NCBI GenBank assembly: GCA_018657065.1
Contig: JABHXU010000008.1
Location: 1-64,000, forward strand
Origin: an archaeon
GTDB taxonomy: Archaea; Nanobdellota; Nanobdellia; Woesearchaeales; GW2011-AR15
Direction of reading: 5' to 3'
Length of the DNA stretch: 64,000 bases
Of this stretch, positions 38,503 to 49,055 are shown in pieces. A program made the translations under genes and the position numbers. The stretch's first letter is position 1, and every line of letters starts with the position of its first letter. Below the pieces are notes generated by a model. It searched no databases, had not been told where the DNA came from, and saw nothing but the letters and a program-made list of their open reading frames with translations.

Positions 38503-38599
38503 CTAATCCTAAATCATAACTACATATATATAAATATTTCTATTTTATTGTCACTGTAAAGTAATAATATTTATATATTAGTTAAAATAAAACATCTAC

Positions 38600-39073
38600 A
38601 TGGGAAATGTCATAGCAAATTTGTCATCAAAAGTAAAGGAGCACTACAAAGATAATGAGAAGTTTAGAAAATTTGTAAATTATAGTGCTGCAACATTGGG
38701 TTCTCATCTAGCTTTTAAAGGTGTAGGACACTTGGCTACTATGATTACTGGAAATCCAGATTTTGCTGTATATGGTGATTTACTTGCAACAAATACTTCA
38801 GCTGCTCTTGCTTTTGTTGGTACAAATCAAATATTGCCTCATGGAAATAAATTTAGAAAATTACTTCAAGTAGGTATAGGCTTTTATGTTGGTGCAGACA
38901 TGGCACATATTCTTTCAAATTATGCAGGTAATAATGATGTTTTACAAATGGGTCAAGATTTAGTAAACACTGTTAACCTAGAATATATTCAATATATGTT
39001 TGGAAATTCTTATCCAAGATTAAGTGGTGGAGTATTAGGTGCAACAACCACTGCTTTATTTAGTAAAGGTTAA
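38600..39073 (+). CDS. Hypothetical membrane protein
   Basis: 157 aa ORF with TATA-like promoter. Confidence 0.6.
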   Translation: MGNVIANLSSKVKEHYKDNEKFRKFVNYSAATLGSHLAFKGVGHLATMITGNPDFAVYGDLLATNTSAALAFVGTNQILPHGNKFRKLLQVGIGFYVGADMAHILSNYAGNNDVLQMGQDLVNTVNLEYIQYMFGNSYPRLSGGVLGATTTALFSKG

Positions 39074-39074
39074 A

Positions 39075-39587
39075 TTACATATCCCATTTAATTTTTCTTC
39101 TATCTAAATTAAATACTGCTAGAACTTTTTCAGGTTTTTGTAAGACTACTTTTAAAACAATTGTCATAGTAATAATAAATAAAATACAACAAAGGATAAT
39201 TATATCAGTCATAAGTGGAAATTTATTTAGTACCATAGCCATTGAGAGACCTAATGCTGGAGCGTGTTGAAATTCCAAAAGAGTCATAATAACAAATGAA
39301 GAAACTGTAGCTAAAGTTAAATTTAAAGAGGCTATTGTAGTAATCTTTGAAAATAAAAAACCAATAGCTGCTGCTAACATATAAGAACCATATACTTTTT
39401 TCTTTGACAAATTACTTCTTGACAAAATCATAAATATTGTTGCTCCAAAAGATGCAATTGTTATTCCATAATCTGAAACATTAAATAAAAGCATGATTAC
39501 AAAACCACTAATTACAAAACCAAAAGCTAATAAAAAATAGGTCGCAAGTTTCCTCTTTAGTTCATTTTGGTTTTTATTTACCCCCAT
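39075..39587 (-). CDS. HPP family membrane protein
   Basis: SYMLAAAIGFLFSK...LEFQHAPALGLSMA. Confidence 0.75.
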   Translation of the reverse strand: MGVNKNQNELKRKLATYFLLAFGFVISGFVIMLLFNVSDYGITIASFGATIFMILSRSNLSKKKVYGSYMLAAAIGFLFSKITTIASLNLTLATVSSFVIMTLLEFQHAPALGLSMAMVLNKFPLMTDIIILCCILFIITMTIVLKVVLQKPEKVLAVFNLDRRKIKWDM

Positions 39588-39716
39588 TCTATAAATTAAG
39601 AGTCAAGGTAGATATATAAATATTTCTATATTTTCGTATATTAATATGGAAAAATGTATACTAAATATTACAAAATTACAAAAAAATAAAAAGAATCTAA
39701 TAGTTTCCTCCAAATA

Positions 39717-40007
39717 ATGAATAACTTAATCACTGAAGAAAAGCTAAAAAAATACTTTTCTGTAACTAATGAAGCTTTACAAAAAGTTAAAGATAATTTT
39801 GACAATACAAGATTAGATCAAGCAAAAGATTTCTTTGATATGGCTTCTAGGTATTTTTCTGATGCAAATTTTTTTTATAAAAATAAAAATTATGTAAATG
39901 CTTTTGCAGCATTAAATTATGCACATGGCTGGCTTGATGCTGGAGCTAGAATTAGACTCTTTAAAGTTAATGATTCTAGACTCTTTACTGTAGACGATGA
40001 ATCTTAA
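39717..40007 (+). CDS. DUF357 protein
   Basis: AKDFFDMASRYFSDANFFYKNKNYVNAFAALNYAHGWLDAGARI. Confidence 0.8.
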   Translation: MNNLITEEKLKKYFSVTNEALQKVKDNFDNTRLDQAKDFFDMASRYFSDANFFYKNKNYVNAFAALNYAHGWLDAGARIRLFKVNDSRLFTVDDES

Positions 40008-40564
40008 GCAATTGGAAGAATTAACCTATAGATTGCTGCCATAATTTGACTTACAATTAAAACATTAAAAAGTGCGTCTCCATATGAATGAATAACATTT
40101 TCTAGTAAATCCGGTTTAATTAATTGAAATACAAAAAAACCTAAATTCGCTCTAACTATGTATGTTAATAAAAAAGCCCACCAAAATGAAAAACCTAGTG
40201 ACGCAAATATTGCGCCAAAAATTCCACAAACTCCCATGAACATAGCATTAACCATAGTTGTTAATTTCAAAAAACCATTATAAATTGTTCCAAACATTCC
40301 CGCCCCAAATCCAAAAATTAGTCCAATTTTCCAACCCCATACATATCCAAATAAAATAGCTGAAGCACTAACTGTTTCAATACTTATATGAGGAACAAAT
40401 CTAGTTATTCGTAGTGTAGCTGTACCAAGGATAGTAAATACTAACATTAAAACAATTATAATAAAATATTGTCTTAAAATTATTAATATTACTAAACCAA
40501 ACAAGACTAACTTGGTTTTTTGATTTAATATTGCATTTTTTTTCCTACGTCGCTTACGAACCAT
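40004..40564 (-). CDS. Multi-TM membrane protein (paralog of 13628-14182)
   Basis: VPHISIETVSASAILFGYVWGWKIGLIFGFGAG. Confidence 0.7.
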   Translation of the reverse strand: MVRKRRRKKNAILNQKTKLVLFGLVILIILRQYFIIIVLMLVFTILGTATLRITRFVPHISIETVSASAILFGYVWGWKIGLIFGFGAGMFGTIYNGFLKLTTMVNAMFMGVCGIFGAIFASLGFSFWWAFLLTYIVRANLGFFVFQLIKPDLLENVIHSYGDALFNVLIVSQIMAAIYRLILPIA

Positions 40565-40711
40565 TGTAAAGAATTACTATAATACCCCCTGTAGTAAACA
40601 ATATTTTATTGTCAACGTAATATAAAAATGTTTCTTAAGAGATTTATAAAGAAACAAAGATAAAATAAGACTACTACGGCAAGACAAAAAATGACTAAAA
40701 AATTCTTTTAT

Positions 40712-43700
40712 TTATTTAAAATTTTTAAGAACATGTTCTATAACATCTTTAGGTAAATTAAGTTGTTCCATATATGTTTTTGCTTGATCTTTGTTTGCAA
40801 AACCTTGAGCTTTAATTCTGTCTTCCCAATGATATTTCAAAGCTTGTATAGTTTCTTCATTGCTTCCTGTTTTAGGTTTATTAAATCCTAAATGAAGTTT
40901 ATTAAATTTTACTTCCATCCAAACAGTCGCAACAATTGCTAAAACTATTAAAACACCTATTAATATAGGTGTCATTGGACTAGGTTCAGTATAATCAATC
41001 ATATCTGCTATAGCCATTCCTTTAATATTTTCAAGACAATCTTTTGATATCTTTCCTTTAACCCTATAATTAAAATTTGCAGGTCTATCCATTTCTGCAA
41101 AATGCCAAGCAATTATTGAGTCTTCCTTAATTATTTTATAATCTTCTACTTCAAACTCAATTTCATCAATATATTCTGCTAAACATTTAGGAATATATAA
41201 GTGATAATTTGCTTCACCTAGATTTTTTTGAGGATTTAAATTAATTTCAATATCAGTCATTCCAGATTCTTCATCATAACTAAAACTATATGATTGTTCA
41301 ATGTGTTTTCCTGTTTCTTCACCTTTTAATAAATCTTCATCTGAGTAATATCCGTCACCTTCTTCTTCAAATGTGTCAATTGTATCATCATCAACAACAC
41401 TATCTACTTGTTCACAACTGTCTTGATTGATCAAATGAAATATGATTGATTTTTGTGTATCTCCACATTTTAATGTTAAATCATTTTGTCCTTTTTTTGC
41501 TTTAATTGTGTCAGTTACACCTTTATATTGTCCTGTATTTAACTTATATCTACATGAATCACTTCCATCAAAATCATAATCAAGTTTAATATAAGTTTCA
41601 TCGTAGCAAGTTTTATATGTAAGATCTGCAACAGGAACATTAATTTCTAAATTATAACTCTGCACAATATTATCACCACAATCTGCAACACATTCATTTC
41701 CCCATTCATTATTTTCACATTTAAATGATCCTTGAATTTGTTTTTTGTCTGCACAGGTTTTAATACAACTCTTAGTAGCACCAGTACTACAACAATTTGC
41801 TAAACCATCTTCTTGATCTATTTTTCCATCACAATCATTATCTTTTCCGTCACACTTTGTTTCTGTTACTTCATAATCTAATAAACTAGAATAATCACAA
41901 GAAGGAATAAACCCATCTAACCCACAAAATAATTCTAATTCAGCACATACTCCGTCTGGATCACAGCCAATTGGATCTCCTTCATTACATTCACATCCTT
42001 CAGCGACTTGCCCATTACAATTATGATCAATTTGATCACAAATTTCTTCTTGTCCTGGATACACTACATTATTTGAATCATCACAATCTGTTCCAAAGGT
42101 ATTACATGCTCTTTCTATATTATTTCCATCAATAAATGAATTAATACAATCAATAGAAATATTAGCGTAATTATCTTTATCTAAATCACAAGTCTCATCT
42201 ATTTTTCCATCGCAATCATTATCAAGTAAATCACAAGTTTCATTTTGTTTTATGTCTAAACAAATAAATTCTCCGCCTACACAAGTCTTTTTTTGATCTT
42301 TACAAATTCCTAAACCACTAGATGCTTCATCACATAAAGGTATATCTTTATCAGCAAGATCATCAATAACTCCATTACAGTCATTGTCATCTCCATCACA
42401 TTTTTCTTTTCCAAAATTAGTGATTTCACATTCACATCCATCACTTGCGTCTTTGTTTGCATTACCATATCCAGATTCACAACTGATGTCACCAGGAGAA
42501 TATTGACATGGATAAAAGTGAAGTGCTTGTTCAAAAAAAGAAGTGCAATCTTCAATATCAGCACAATCAATAAAATCATCACAATCATCGTCTTGATCAT
42601 TATCACAAACTTCATTTTGTGCTGCTGGACATCCTTGCCATTGGCCGTTCACACAATCTGCTTGTCCTACACCACAAATTCCATGAAATATTTCTGAGCA
42701 AGGTTTAGAGTCACCAGGAGTACAAGTAAATCCTTCATCTGTTTGCCCATCACAATCATTATCTTTTCCATCAGGTATTTCAGTTGCACCATCATAAATA
42801 GTATTGTCTGAGTCATCACAATCTTCATTATTGTTGTTTGATGTTACATAATGGTCATCATTATCTAAATCTTCACCAATTTGAAATGTTTTAACTTGAG
42901 ATGTTGATGTTCCAAAATTATTACATTTATTGGTTGTATCAATAGAAACTACTGATAAATTTGCACTATAATCACCTGGATTAGTTGTTTCCCATGAAAC
43001 TGTAAAATCTTGAGGTGTATTAGATACTGCGTTTTTTCCAAATCTATCTGTAACAGTATAAGCAACTGCGTCAGAATCTCTATCAGTTATAGTTAATGTA
43101 TAATCTGACATAAACATAAATACTTCAGCTAAAGAAGTATCTTGTAAATTACATTCATCAATATAAGTATAATCCCAATCTTGAAACTCCATTAGTTTTT
43201 TTCCATTAAAATTAACCCTATAACTTGTATCAGTTAATTCACTTTGAGAAACAGAAAAATCACTTATTTCACATCTACATGTATCTGGTGAAGGTGATAA
43301 AGTTATGGTCATTGTTTGCTCAACAGGAACCATTGTTGCTTGATCACACTTATTATCAGGAACAGTTGAAATCATTGTAATTTCATATTGACCTGGTGCA
43401 GTGTCTTTACTTGTTTCCCAGAGGAATTCGAAGTCGTGAGTTGTACTTCCACTTATTCCCCATGTATCAGTTTTAGGAAATCCACTTTCTGAAGTAGATG
43501 CACCAACTTTTTTTACATCTGCGAACATGTTTGTTGTTGCATTAATCCAATCGTTATATTCTGGAGAGGGATAATGAGATGTACCAGTGGAAAGTGCAGA
43601 TTGGGTTGTTGCTTCAAGTTCAGTATCTGTTAAAATACTAATCGGAAATCCAGCTTCCGCGCAACTTTGAATTGCTTGTGTAAATTCTGCTTTGCAATTT

Positions 43701-44074
43701 TGTGCTATTTTCAAAGAGTTAATTGTATAGTCACTTTTCCTTCCTGTACCTGAAACTGCAAATTTTACTCTTCCGGACAAATAATTCGAGGGAAAAAATC
43801 TTAGTAAATATATACCTGGCTCAGCAAGTGTAACATCATAAAAACTATTACCACCTGAAGATTTTCCATTTGGAGCTAAAGAAGGAATCATTGAAGTAAC
43901 ATCAACACAACTCTCATCAACACATTTCCAGCCAATTACAATTACATCTGTAACTGGTTGATTTTGTTCATTCTCCCAAATGAATTTTTTATAAATTTCT
44001 GCATAAGAAAAACTAGAGATTAATATCATGTAAAACAAAAATAGTAGTGATAAAATAACTCTTTTTTTTAACAT
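40712..44074 (-). CDS. Large secreted, C-terminally anchored protein with MopE-like CDGxDNDCDG repeats
   Basis: Signal peptide; repeats DGKDNDCDGQTDE, CDGDDNDCNGVIDD, CDLLDNDCDGKIDE, CDGKDNDCDGKIDQ; C-terminal TM. Confidence 0.85.
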   Translation of the reverse strand: MLKKRVILSLLFLFYMILISSFSYAEIYKKFIWENEQNQPVTDVIVIGWKCVDESCVDVTSMIPSLAPNGKSSGGNSFYDVTLAEPGIYLLRFFPSNYLSGRVKFAVSGTGRKSDYTINSLKIAQNCKAEFTQAIQSCAEAGFPISILTDTELEATTQSALSTGTSHYPSPEYNDWINATTNMFADVKKVGASTSESGFPKTDTWGISGSTTHDFEFLWETSKDTAPGQYEITMISTVPDNKCDQATMVPVEQTMTITLSPSPDTCRCEISDFSVSQSELTDTSYRVNFNGKKLMEFQDWDYTYIDECNLQDTSLAEVFMFMSDYTLTITDRDSDAVAYTVTDRFGKNAVSNTPQDFTVSWETTNPGDYSANLSVVSIDTTNKCNNFGTSTSQVKTFQIGEDLDNDDHYVTSNNNNEDCDDSDNTIYDGATEIPDGKDNDCDGQTDEGFTCTPGDSKPCSEIFHGICGVGQADCVNGQWQGCPAAQNEVCDNDQDDDCDDFIDCADIEDCTSFFEQALHFYPCQYSPGDISCESGYGNANKDASDGCECEITNFGKEKCDGDDNDCNGVIDDLADKDIPLCDEASSGLGICKDQKKTCVGGEFICLDIKQNETCDLLDNDCDGKIDETCDLDKDNYANISIDCINSFIDGNNIERACNTFGTDCDDSNNVVYPGQEEICDQIDHNCNGQVAEGCECNEGDPIGCDPDGVCAELELFCGLDGFIPSCDYSSLLDYEVTETKCDGKDNDCDGKIDQEDGLANCCSTGATKSCIKTCADKKQIQGSFKCENNEWGNECVADCGDNIVQSYNLEINVPVADLTYKTCYDETYIKLDYDFDGSDSCRYKLNTGQYKGVTDTIKAKKGQNDLTLKCGDTQKSIIFHLINQDSCEQVDSVVDDDTIDTFEEEGDGYYSDEDLLKGEETGKHIEQSYSFSYDEESGMTDIEINLNPQKNLGEANYHLYIPKCLAEYIDEIEFEVEDYKIIKEDSIIAWHFAEMDRPANFNYRVKGKISKDCLENIKGMAIADMIDYTEPSPMTPILIGVLIVLAIVATVWMEVKFNKLHLGFNKPKTGSNEETIQALKYHWEDRIKAQGFANKDQAKTYMEQLNLPKDVIEHVLKNFK

Positions 44075-44119
44075 TACAGAAAACAGTATTTTAAAACTTT
44101 AAATATTTTAGTATTTAAA

Positions 44120-45535
44120 TTAATCACAGTCCACTCCTTCTGTACAATCATCAATGATAATATCATCTCCAGGATCTACCGGAGGATCTGGATCTGTGAT
44201 AACAACTGTTGTTGTAGATCCATCATCAGCTGAATAAGTTACAGTGGTTGACCCATCATCAGCAACATTTACTAAAGGAACTGCAGGTTTCAAAGTTAAA
44301 ATATCTGGGCTTGGTTCAACTTGGATATATACATCATCCCCGTTTATTGCTGCAATAGGTAATTCTATTCCTTCAAGTTGGCATTCAGCATATTCATTTG
44401 AAGACATTTTTCTAAGAACTTTAAAATCAGCCATATTTCCTAAACCTGCTATATCAAACTGTAATTTATCTTCTAAAACCTCACCTACAAATTCAAGAGG
44501 ATTAGCAAAATCATATTCTAATGCTCCATTAAGTTTCATAAGTACATAATCTATACCGGGATTTAGAACCAATGCTGGATTAGTATATGTAAAGGATCCT
44601 GCTGCAGGACCTGCATTATCGTCACCTGTTTTTTGAAAATATAATGAAAAATGCCATCCTCCATTCAACCACTCTTGTTCAGATCCCTCAACAGGTTCGT
44701 ATGTTGGTGATGGTGTAGCAACTTGTGTAGCAACTTCTGTAGGTCCTACTGCTTCTGTTGTTGGTGTTGGTGTACAATATGGTGGTGGTTCAGGAACTGG
44801 TTCAACTTCAGGTACAATTGCTGTCGGATCAGGTTCTACACTTTCTATTGGAACACCAGCAGTATCAATTTCTGTATCTGGAGTTGGTGCTTCATGAATT
44901 TCAACAGGTCCTCGTGTTGGAGTTGGTTCTGGTTCTGCTACGGGTTTATATCCTTCAGGTTGAGGTGTTTCACTTGGTGCCGGTGCACATCCAGATTGTA
45001 AATACAATGTAAGTAATATAGTTCCTAATGCAGCTACTCTATGTCCTTTTCCTTTAATATTTCCTAAAAACATTGCACCTACAGGTGCTCCAGCTCCAGC
45101 TCCAGTTCTAATTGCATAATCTTTCCCTAGTTCTGCAGCTAAATCTCCTACATCCATTTGACCTACAGTTTCTGCATTTGCATGCATTTGTTCAGTTACT
45201 GCATCAATTGTTAAATATCCTGCATATAATCTTGCTATGTTAGTTAATCCATGAACCCATTGATCTGCTTTTTCATTTTTAGATTTTATAAATTGATTTG
45301 ATGCAGCATCAATTAATGAAGATCCTGCTAAAATTCCTGCAGCTAATTTACTATAATTTAAAGCAATTCCTGCTGTAATTAATCCTGTTGCTGTTAAAAC
45401 AAATTCATTTTGCGCTGCATCAGCATCTGCTTTTTTATTTCTAAGTTTATCAAATAAAACTCCTGTTGCAGCTGTATTTGCAAAATATAATAATGAATTT
45501 GCAGCAGCACCTATTAAAGGTGCATATTCAGCCAC
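44120..45535 (-). CDS. Uncharacterised membrane protein with Pro/Thr/Glu-rich linker
   Basis: Hydrophobic N-terminal half; LLTLYLQSGCAPAPSETPQPE...; compositional bias. Confidence 0.65.
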   Translation of the reverse strand: MAEYAPLIGAAANSLLYFANTAATGVLFDKLRNKKADADAAQNEFVLTATGLITAGIALNYSKLAAGILAGSSLIDAASNQFIKSKNEKADQWVHGLTNIARLYAGYLTIDAVTEQMHANAETVGQMDVGDLAAELGKDYAIRTGAGAGAPVGAMFLGNIKGKGHRVAALGTILLTLYLQSGCAPAPSETPQPEGYKPVAEPEPTPTRGPVEIHEAPTPDTEIDTAGVPIESVEPDPTAIVPEVEPVPEPPPYCTPTPTTEAVGPTEVATQVATPSPTYEPVEGSEQEWLNGGWHFSLYFQKTGDDNAGPAAGSFTYTNPALVLNPGIDYVLMKLNGALEYDFANPLEFVGEVLEDKLQFDIAGLGNMADFKVLRKMSSNEYAECQLEGIELPIAAINGDDVYIQVEPSPDILTLKPAVPLVNVADDGSTTVTYSADDGSTTTVVITDPDPPVDPGDDIIIDDCTEGVDCD

Positions 45536-45550
45536 AGCTTCATTTTGTCC

Positions 45551-46138
45551 TCAATATTGTTGACCAATTGCAACACCATTTGTTGCCCAAAGACCTAGAC
45601 CAATTGCTTTTTGTGTAGCATGTAAAACATAAGGGTTAAGAAGAGTTCGCTCTGCAGCAAAATGAATTTTTCCTCTTGCATTTACTAATTGCCTATAAAT
45701 AGGTAAATCTGTTTCTTTTCCAAGTTGTCTTGCAACTTGATTTCTTAAATGTGATGGAATTTTTGCTTGATCTAACGCACTAGCACCAATATAAGCTATA
45801 GCTTCATCAACTGTTCCTAAACCTTGTAAATCTTGAATCGTAACTCCTAGAGGCAGAGTCATTCCTTCAGGTATTTGCCCATCAATTATTTGTTGAAATT
45901 GTGGCCTATATTCTTGAACTCCTTGCACTAAACTATAAACTTGATCATGAAGTGCTTCTTTAGCAGCAATTTCATTAGGAGAATTAGATAAAGGTCCTAA
46001 AATTGCTTTTTTTGCCGGAGTTTTCCAATCGTATTTCATTGTGCTTTCTAGAGTATTATCTCGTTCTATATATTTTTTTCTTTGGAATGATCTTGTTCCC
46101 CATGTAGGGGCGTTTAGCATATTTTGTACCTCTGGCAC
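45551..46138 (-). CDS. Hypothetical protein
   Basis: 195 aa ORF with a promoter motif shared with 38502. Confidence 0.6.
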   Translation of the reverse strand: MPEVQNMLNAPTWGTRSFQRKKYIERDNTLESTMKYDWKTPAKKAILGPLSNSPNEIAAKEALHDQVYSLVQGVQEYRPQFQQIIDGQIPEGMTLPLGVTIQDLQGLGTVDEAIAYIGASALDQAKIPSHLRNQVARQLGKETDLPIYRQLVNARGKIHFAAERTLLNPYVLHATQKAIGLGLWATNGVAIGQQY

Positions 46139-46378
46139 GTATTTTTACAAATATTAGTGGATTTGAGTATTTAAATCTTTCGATTTTGTTGTCACTATGA
46201 AATTACAATCACTTATTAGTTGAAAAAAGTTAAACTTTTATGTTTTAGTATATAAAAATTACTCCTAATTTAAAATAAATTCAAAATAATGTCTAAACCA
46301 ATCAGTTTACTATTATTTAGAAAAGATTAATCTACTCAAGCAAAACTTTAAATAATATTAGTGCGTAACTCTTCAAGA

Positions 46379-47227
46379 ATGGGAAATGAGATAACTATTG
46401 GCGGACAAGCTGTAATGGAAGGAGTTATGATGCGCTCTTTAGATAAATATGCAATAGCTGTTAGACAACCTGATAAAAAAATTAAAATTAAAAAAATTAA
46501 AATTAAAAAAAACAAAAATAAAATTGCAAATTTACCAATTATTAGAGGATGTGTTAGATTTATTGAAACAATGAATATTGGAATCAAAGCATTATCTTTT
46601 TCTGCTTCAGTTTCACAAGGTGACGAAGAAGAATCACTTTCAACTTTGGAATTAATTTTTACAATAACTCTATCAATTGCTATGACTATTTTACTATTTT
46701 ACATTGCTCCATTATTTTTAACTAGATTTATTACAGATAAAGTAGGAATTTTATTTAATATTATAGACGGTGTATTTAGATTACTCATTTTTTTTGCTTA
46801 TTTATTATTAATTTCATTAATGCCTGATATTAGAAGAATCTTTCAATACCATGGAGCTGAACATATGACTGTTTTTGCCTATGAAAATAAAGAAAAACTA
46901 ACAGTTAAAAATGTAAAAAAATATACAACACTTCATCCTAGATGTGGTACTAGTTTTTTATTATTAGTATTTGTCTTATCTGTATTTTTCTTTACATTAA
47001 TTAAAGTTGAAGGTTATTTTCCTAGATTAGGTTTAAGATTGCTATTATTACCTTTAATTGCAGGCGTATCTTATGAAATTTTAAAATTTGCTGGAAAACA
47101 TACAGACAATATTTTTGTTAAAATTTTAATTGCTCCTGGACTTTTACTTCAAAAAATTACAACAAGAAGGCCAACCGATGATATGTTAGAAGTAGCTATC
47201 AAATCACTTAAAGCTGCTCTTTCTTAA
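46379..47227 (+). CDS. DUF1385 membrane protein (track ORF start 46361)
   Basis: IGGQAVMEGVMMRSLDKYAIAVR; YHGAEHMTVFAYE; HPRCGTSFLL. Confidence 0.88.
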   Translation: MGNEITIGGQAVMEGVMMRSLDKYAIAVRQPDKKIKIKKIKIKKNKNKIANLPIIRGCVRFIETMNIGIKALSFSASVSQGDEEESLSTLELIFTITLSIAMTILLFYIAPLFLTRFITDKVGILFNIIDGVFRLLIFFAYLLLISLMPDIRRIFQYHGAEHMTVFAYENKEKLTVKNVKKYTTLHPRCGTSFLLLVFVLSVFFFTLIKVEGYFPRLGLRLLLLPLIAGVSYEILKFAGKHTDNIFVKILIAPGLLLQKITTRRPTDDMLEVAIKSLKAALS

Positions 47228-47572
47228 AAATTCATCTTTAGTTATTAAATTTTCAAAATTCATTCTATCAACATTATTTTCAAGTTTTCTTAAATCATCT
47301 TTATCAGCTTTTAATTTAAATTCTCTAACATTTGATAAAAAAACAGACTTAAAGTTTTCTACACGTCTTTTTAAATCACTTACCTGATTTTTAAAAAAAT
47401 GAATTTCTCTTTTAATTTCAGAAATATGTGTATCCCATTCTAATTCACGCATATTCATAAAAGCAGATCTGTCTTTACTTTCTTGCTCTAATGCTTCAAC
47501 CCTAACTAGAAATCTAAGTAGATCTGGTTCTAAATTATTTTCATAATCATATACAGGTGCTTGTTTTTTCAT
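47204..47572 (-). CDS. Coiled-coil hypothetical protein
   Basis: Charged heptad-like sequence. Confidence 0.55.
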   Translation of the reverse strand: MKKQAPVYDYENNLEPDLLRFLVRVEALEQESKDRSAFMNMRELEWDTHISEIKREIHFFKNQVSDLKRRVENFKSVFLSNVREFKLKADKDDLRKLENNVDRMNFENLITKDEFLRKSSFK

Positions 47573-47613
47573 TATTAATTTTTAATCTAAAGAAGTATAA
47601 ATATTTTATTATC

Positions 47614-48954
47614 TTAACAAGGATAAATCTCTTGAATCATTTTTTTAGTTATAACTAAATTTTTAAAAATTGTTTCACTAGTTTTAACAGCAAAATCTTG
47701 GACTGTTTCAGGCAAAATTTCTTTGTAATCACTATAACCTTGCCTTTTTTTTACAAAACTAATTATTTCATCAGATTTACTCTTTTCATCCATAACACTT
47801 TTTTGAAATACTCTAAAAGGTGCCATCATTTCTACACTAACAATTGTCTTTAATAATTTTAAAAGTGATTTACAATATCTTAAAACTCTTTGAGATTCAA
47901 ATCCATAAATTGCAGATTCTTTTTGTAGATTAGATAAATACGCTTGATCAGGTACATATAAATTTCCATCTTCTAATTTGAATGGATCATTATTACCGAT
48001 TATACCAGGGATAATTTTAATAAAATTTTTTTCAACATATTTAGAAACATTATTCATAAGAGTTGAAAGAGCAACAACTTTTCTAATTGAATTCATATCT
48101 GGTCCTCTCATTTCAATTGTTCCATGAGGACTAATCTTTATTGGTTTCCATGATGAGTCTAGTAATGACGCACCCTTTCTTTTAGCAAAATCCGAAAATG
48201 ATGAGTTATTTGCTGCAAGAAGTTCTTTCCATTTAGAAGTTCTATTTGTAATTGTTTTAATAAATGAATTAAAATCAGGAGAATATTCATTCAAGTTCCC
48301 AAACTCAGGATGATTTGCATAAAGTGAATCTGGATATTCAAAACTTTTGTCCCCCCTATAAACCATAATTCTTGAATCTTTTCCCATTAGTTTTCCTTCA
48401 AAATAAGGACTAGATTGCATTAATGTTGTAATTGCAGGATCTAAAGCAATATATAAATTATACAAACTAAGAATTTTTTGTTTTTTTCTATCATTTAAAT
48501 CAGGATATAAGAACAAAATATTTGGATTAAACGAATTTCTAGGAAGCGAATAATGATAATGAAAACCAATACATTTTCCTGCATTGACAAAATTTTTCTC
48601 ACCAAGAATATTTTTCTTAACATTATATCTACTTTCAGTTCTCATCTCATTATTATTTATGCCTGGATAAGTTCCAAAATTATAGATTCCTAAATCATTT
48701 ACATCTAATTCATATAAAAAAGTTTCAAAATCTTGAATATATTTAATAAAAGTTTCTCTAGATGATCTATGAGGAAAACTAACTAGTTCCAACATTGATT
48801 TACCACATTCCAAAGTGATATCTGTTTTAGTTAATTTACTTTTTAAAGCTTTAACTATACTGTCTGCTTTGTTAACAAGTTTTCCCTCTCTATCTACCAA
48901 GAAAAATTCTAATTCTATTCCAAACATCTTAGTGATACTAGGTAAACCATCCAT
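47614..48954 (-). CDS. Glutamate-cysteine ligase GCS2/YbdK-like carboxylate-amine ligase
   Basis: FGIELEFFLVDREGKLV; GFHYHYSLP; ISPHGTIEMRGPD. Confidence 0.78.
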   Translation of the reverse strand: MDGLPSITKMFGIELEFFLVDREGKLVNKADSIVKALKSKLTKTDITLECGKSMLELVSFPHRSSRETFIKYIQDFETFLYELDVNDLGIYNFGTYPGINNNEMRTESRYNVKKNILGEKNFVNAGKCIGFHYHYSLPRNSFNPNILFLYPDLNDRKKQKILSLYNLYIALDPAITTLMQSSPYFEGKLMGKDSRIMVYRGDKSFEYPDSLYANHPEFGNLNEYSPDFNSFIKTITNRTSKWKELLAANNSSFSDFAKRKGASLLDSSWKPIKISPHGTIEMRGPDMNSIRKVVALSTLMNNVSKYVEKNFIKIIPGIIGNNDPFKLEDGNLYVPDQAYLSNLQKESAIYGFESQRVLRYCKSLLKLLKTIVSVEMMAPFRVFQKSVMDEKSKSDEIISFVKKRQGYSDYKEILPETVQDFAVKTSETIFKNLVITKKMIQEIYPC

Positions 48955-49055
48955 ATAAGGAATGAATATAACCTGGATTAAAAAGGTTCCGCAAAAAGTA
49001 GGACAATATATTATCTACAAAATATTTATATACTACAAAACCATATATGTAAATA

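Noticed and set aside
41800-42800. Recurring TTTTCCATCACAATCATTATC-like strings resembling direct repeats or CRISPR
   Set aside because: They encode the CDGxDNDCDGxID motif of the 40712-44074 CDS; irregular spacing and no spacers.
44723-45012. ORFs on plus strand rich in Cys/Trp or Leu/Val/Gln (44723-45001, 44758-45012)
   Set aside because: Antisense shadows of the Pro/Thr/Glu-rich linker of the 44120-45535 CDS.
46480-46525. AAAATTAAAATTAAAAAAATT simple repeat
   Set aside because: Low-complexity Lys/Ile-rich coding segment (KKIKIKKIKIKKNKNK) inside the DUF1385 gene.
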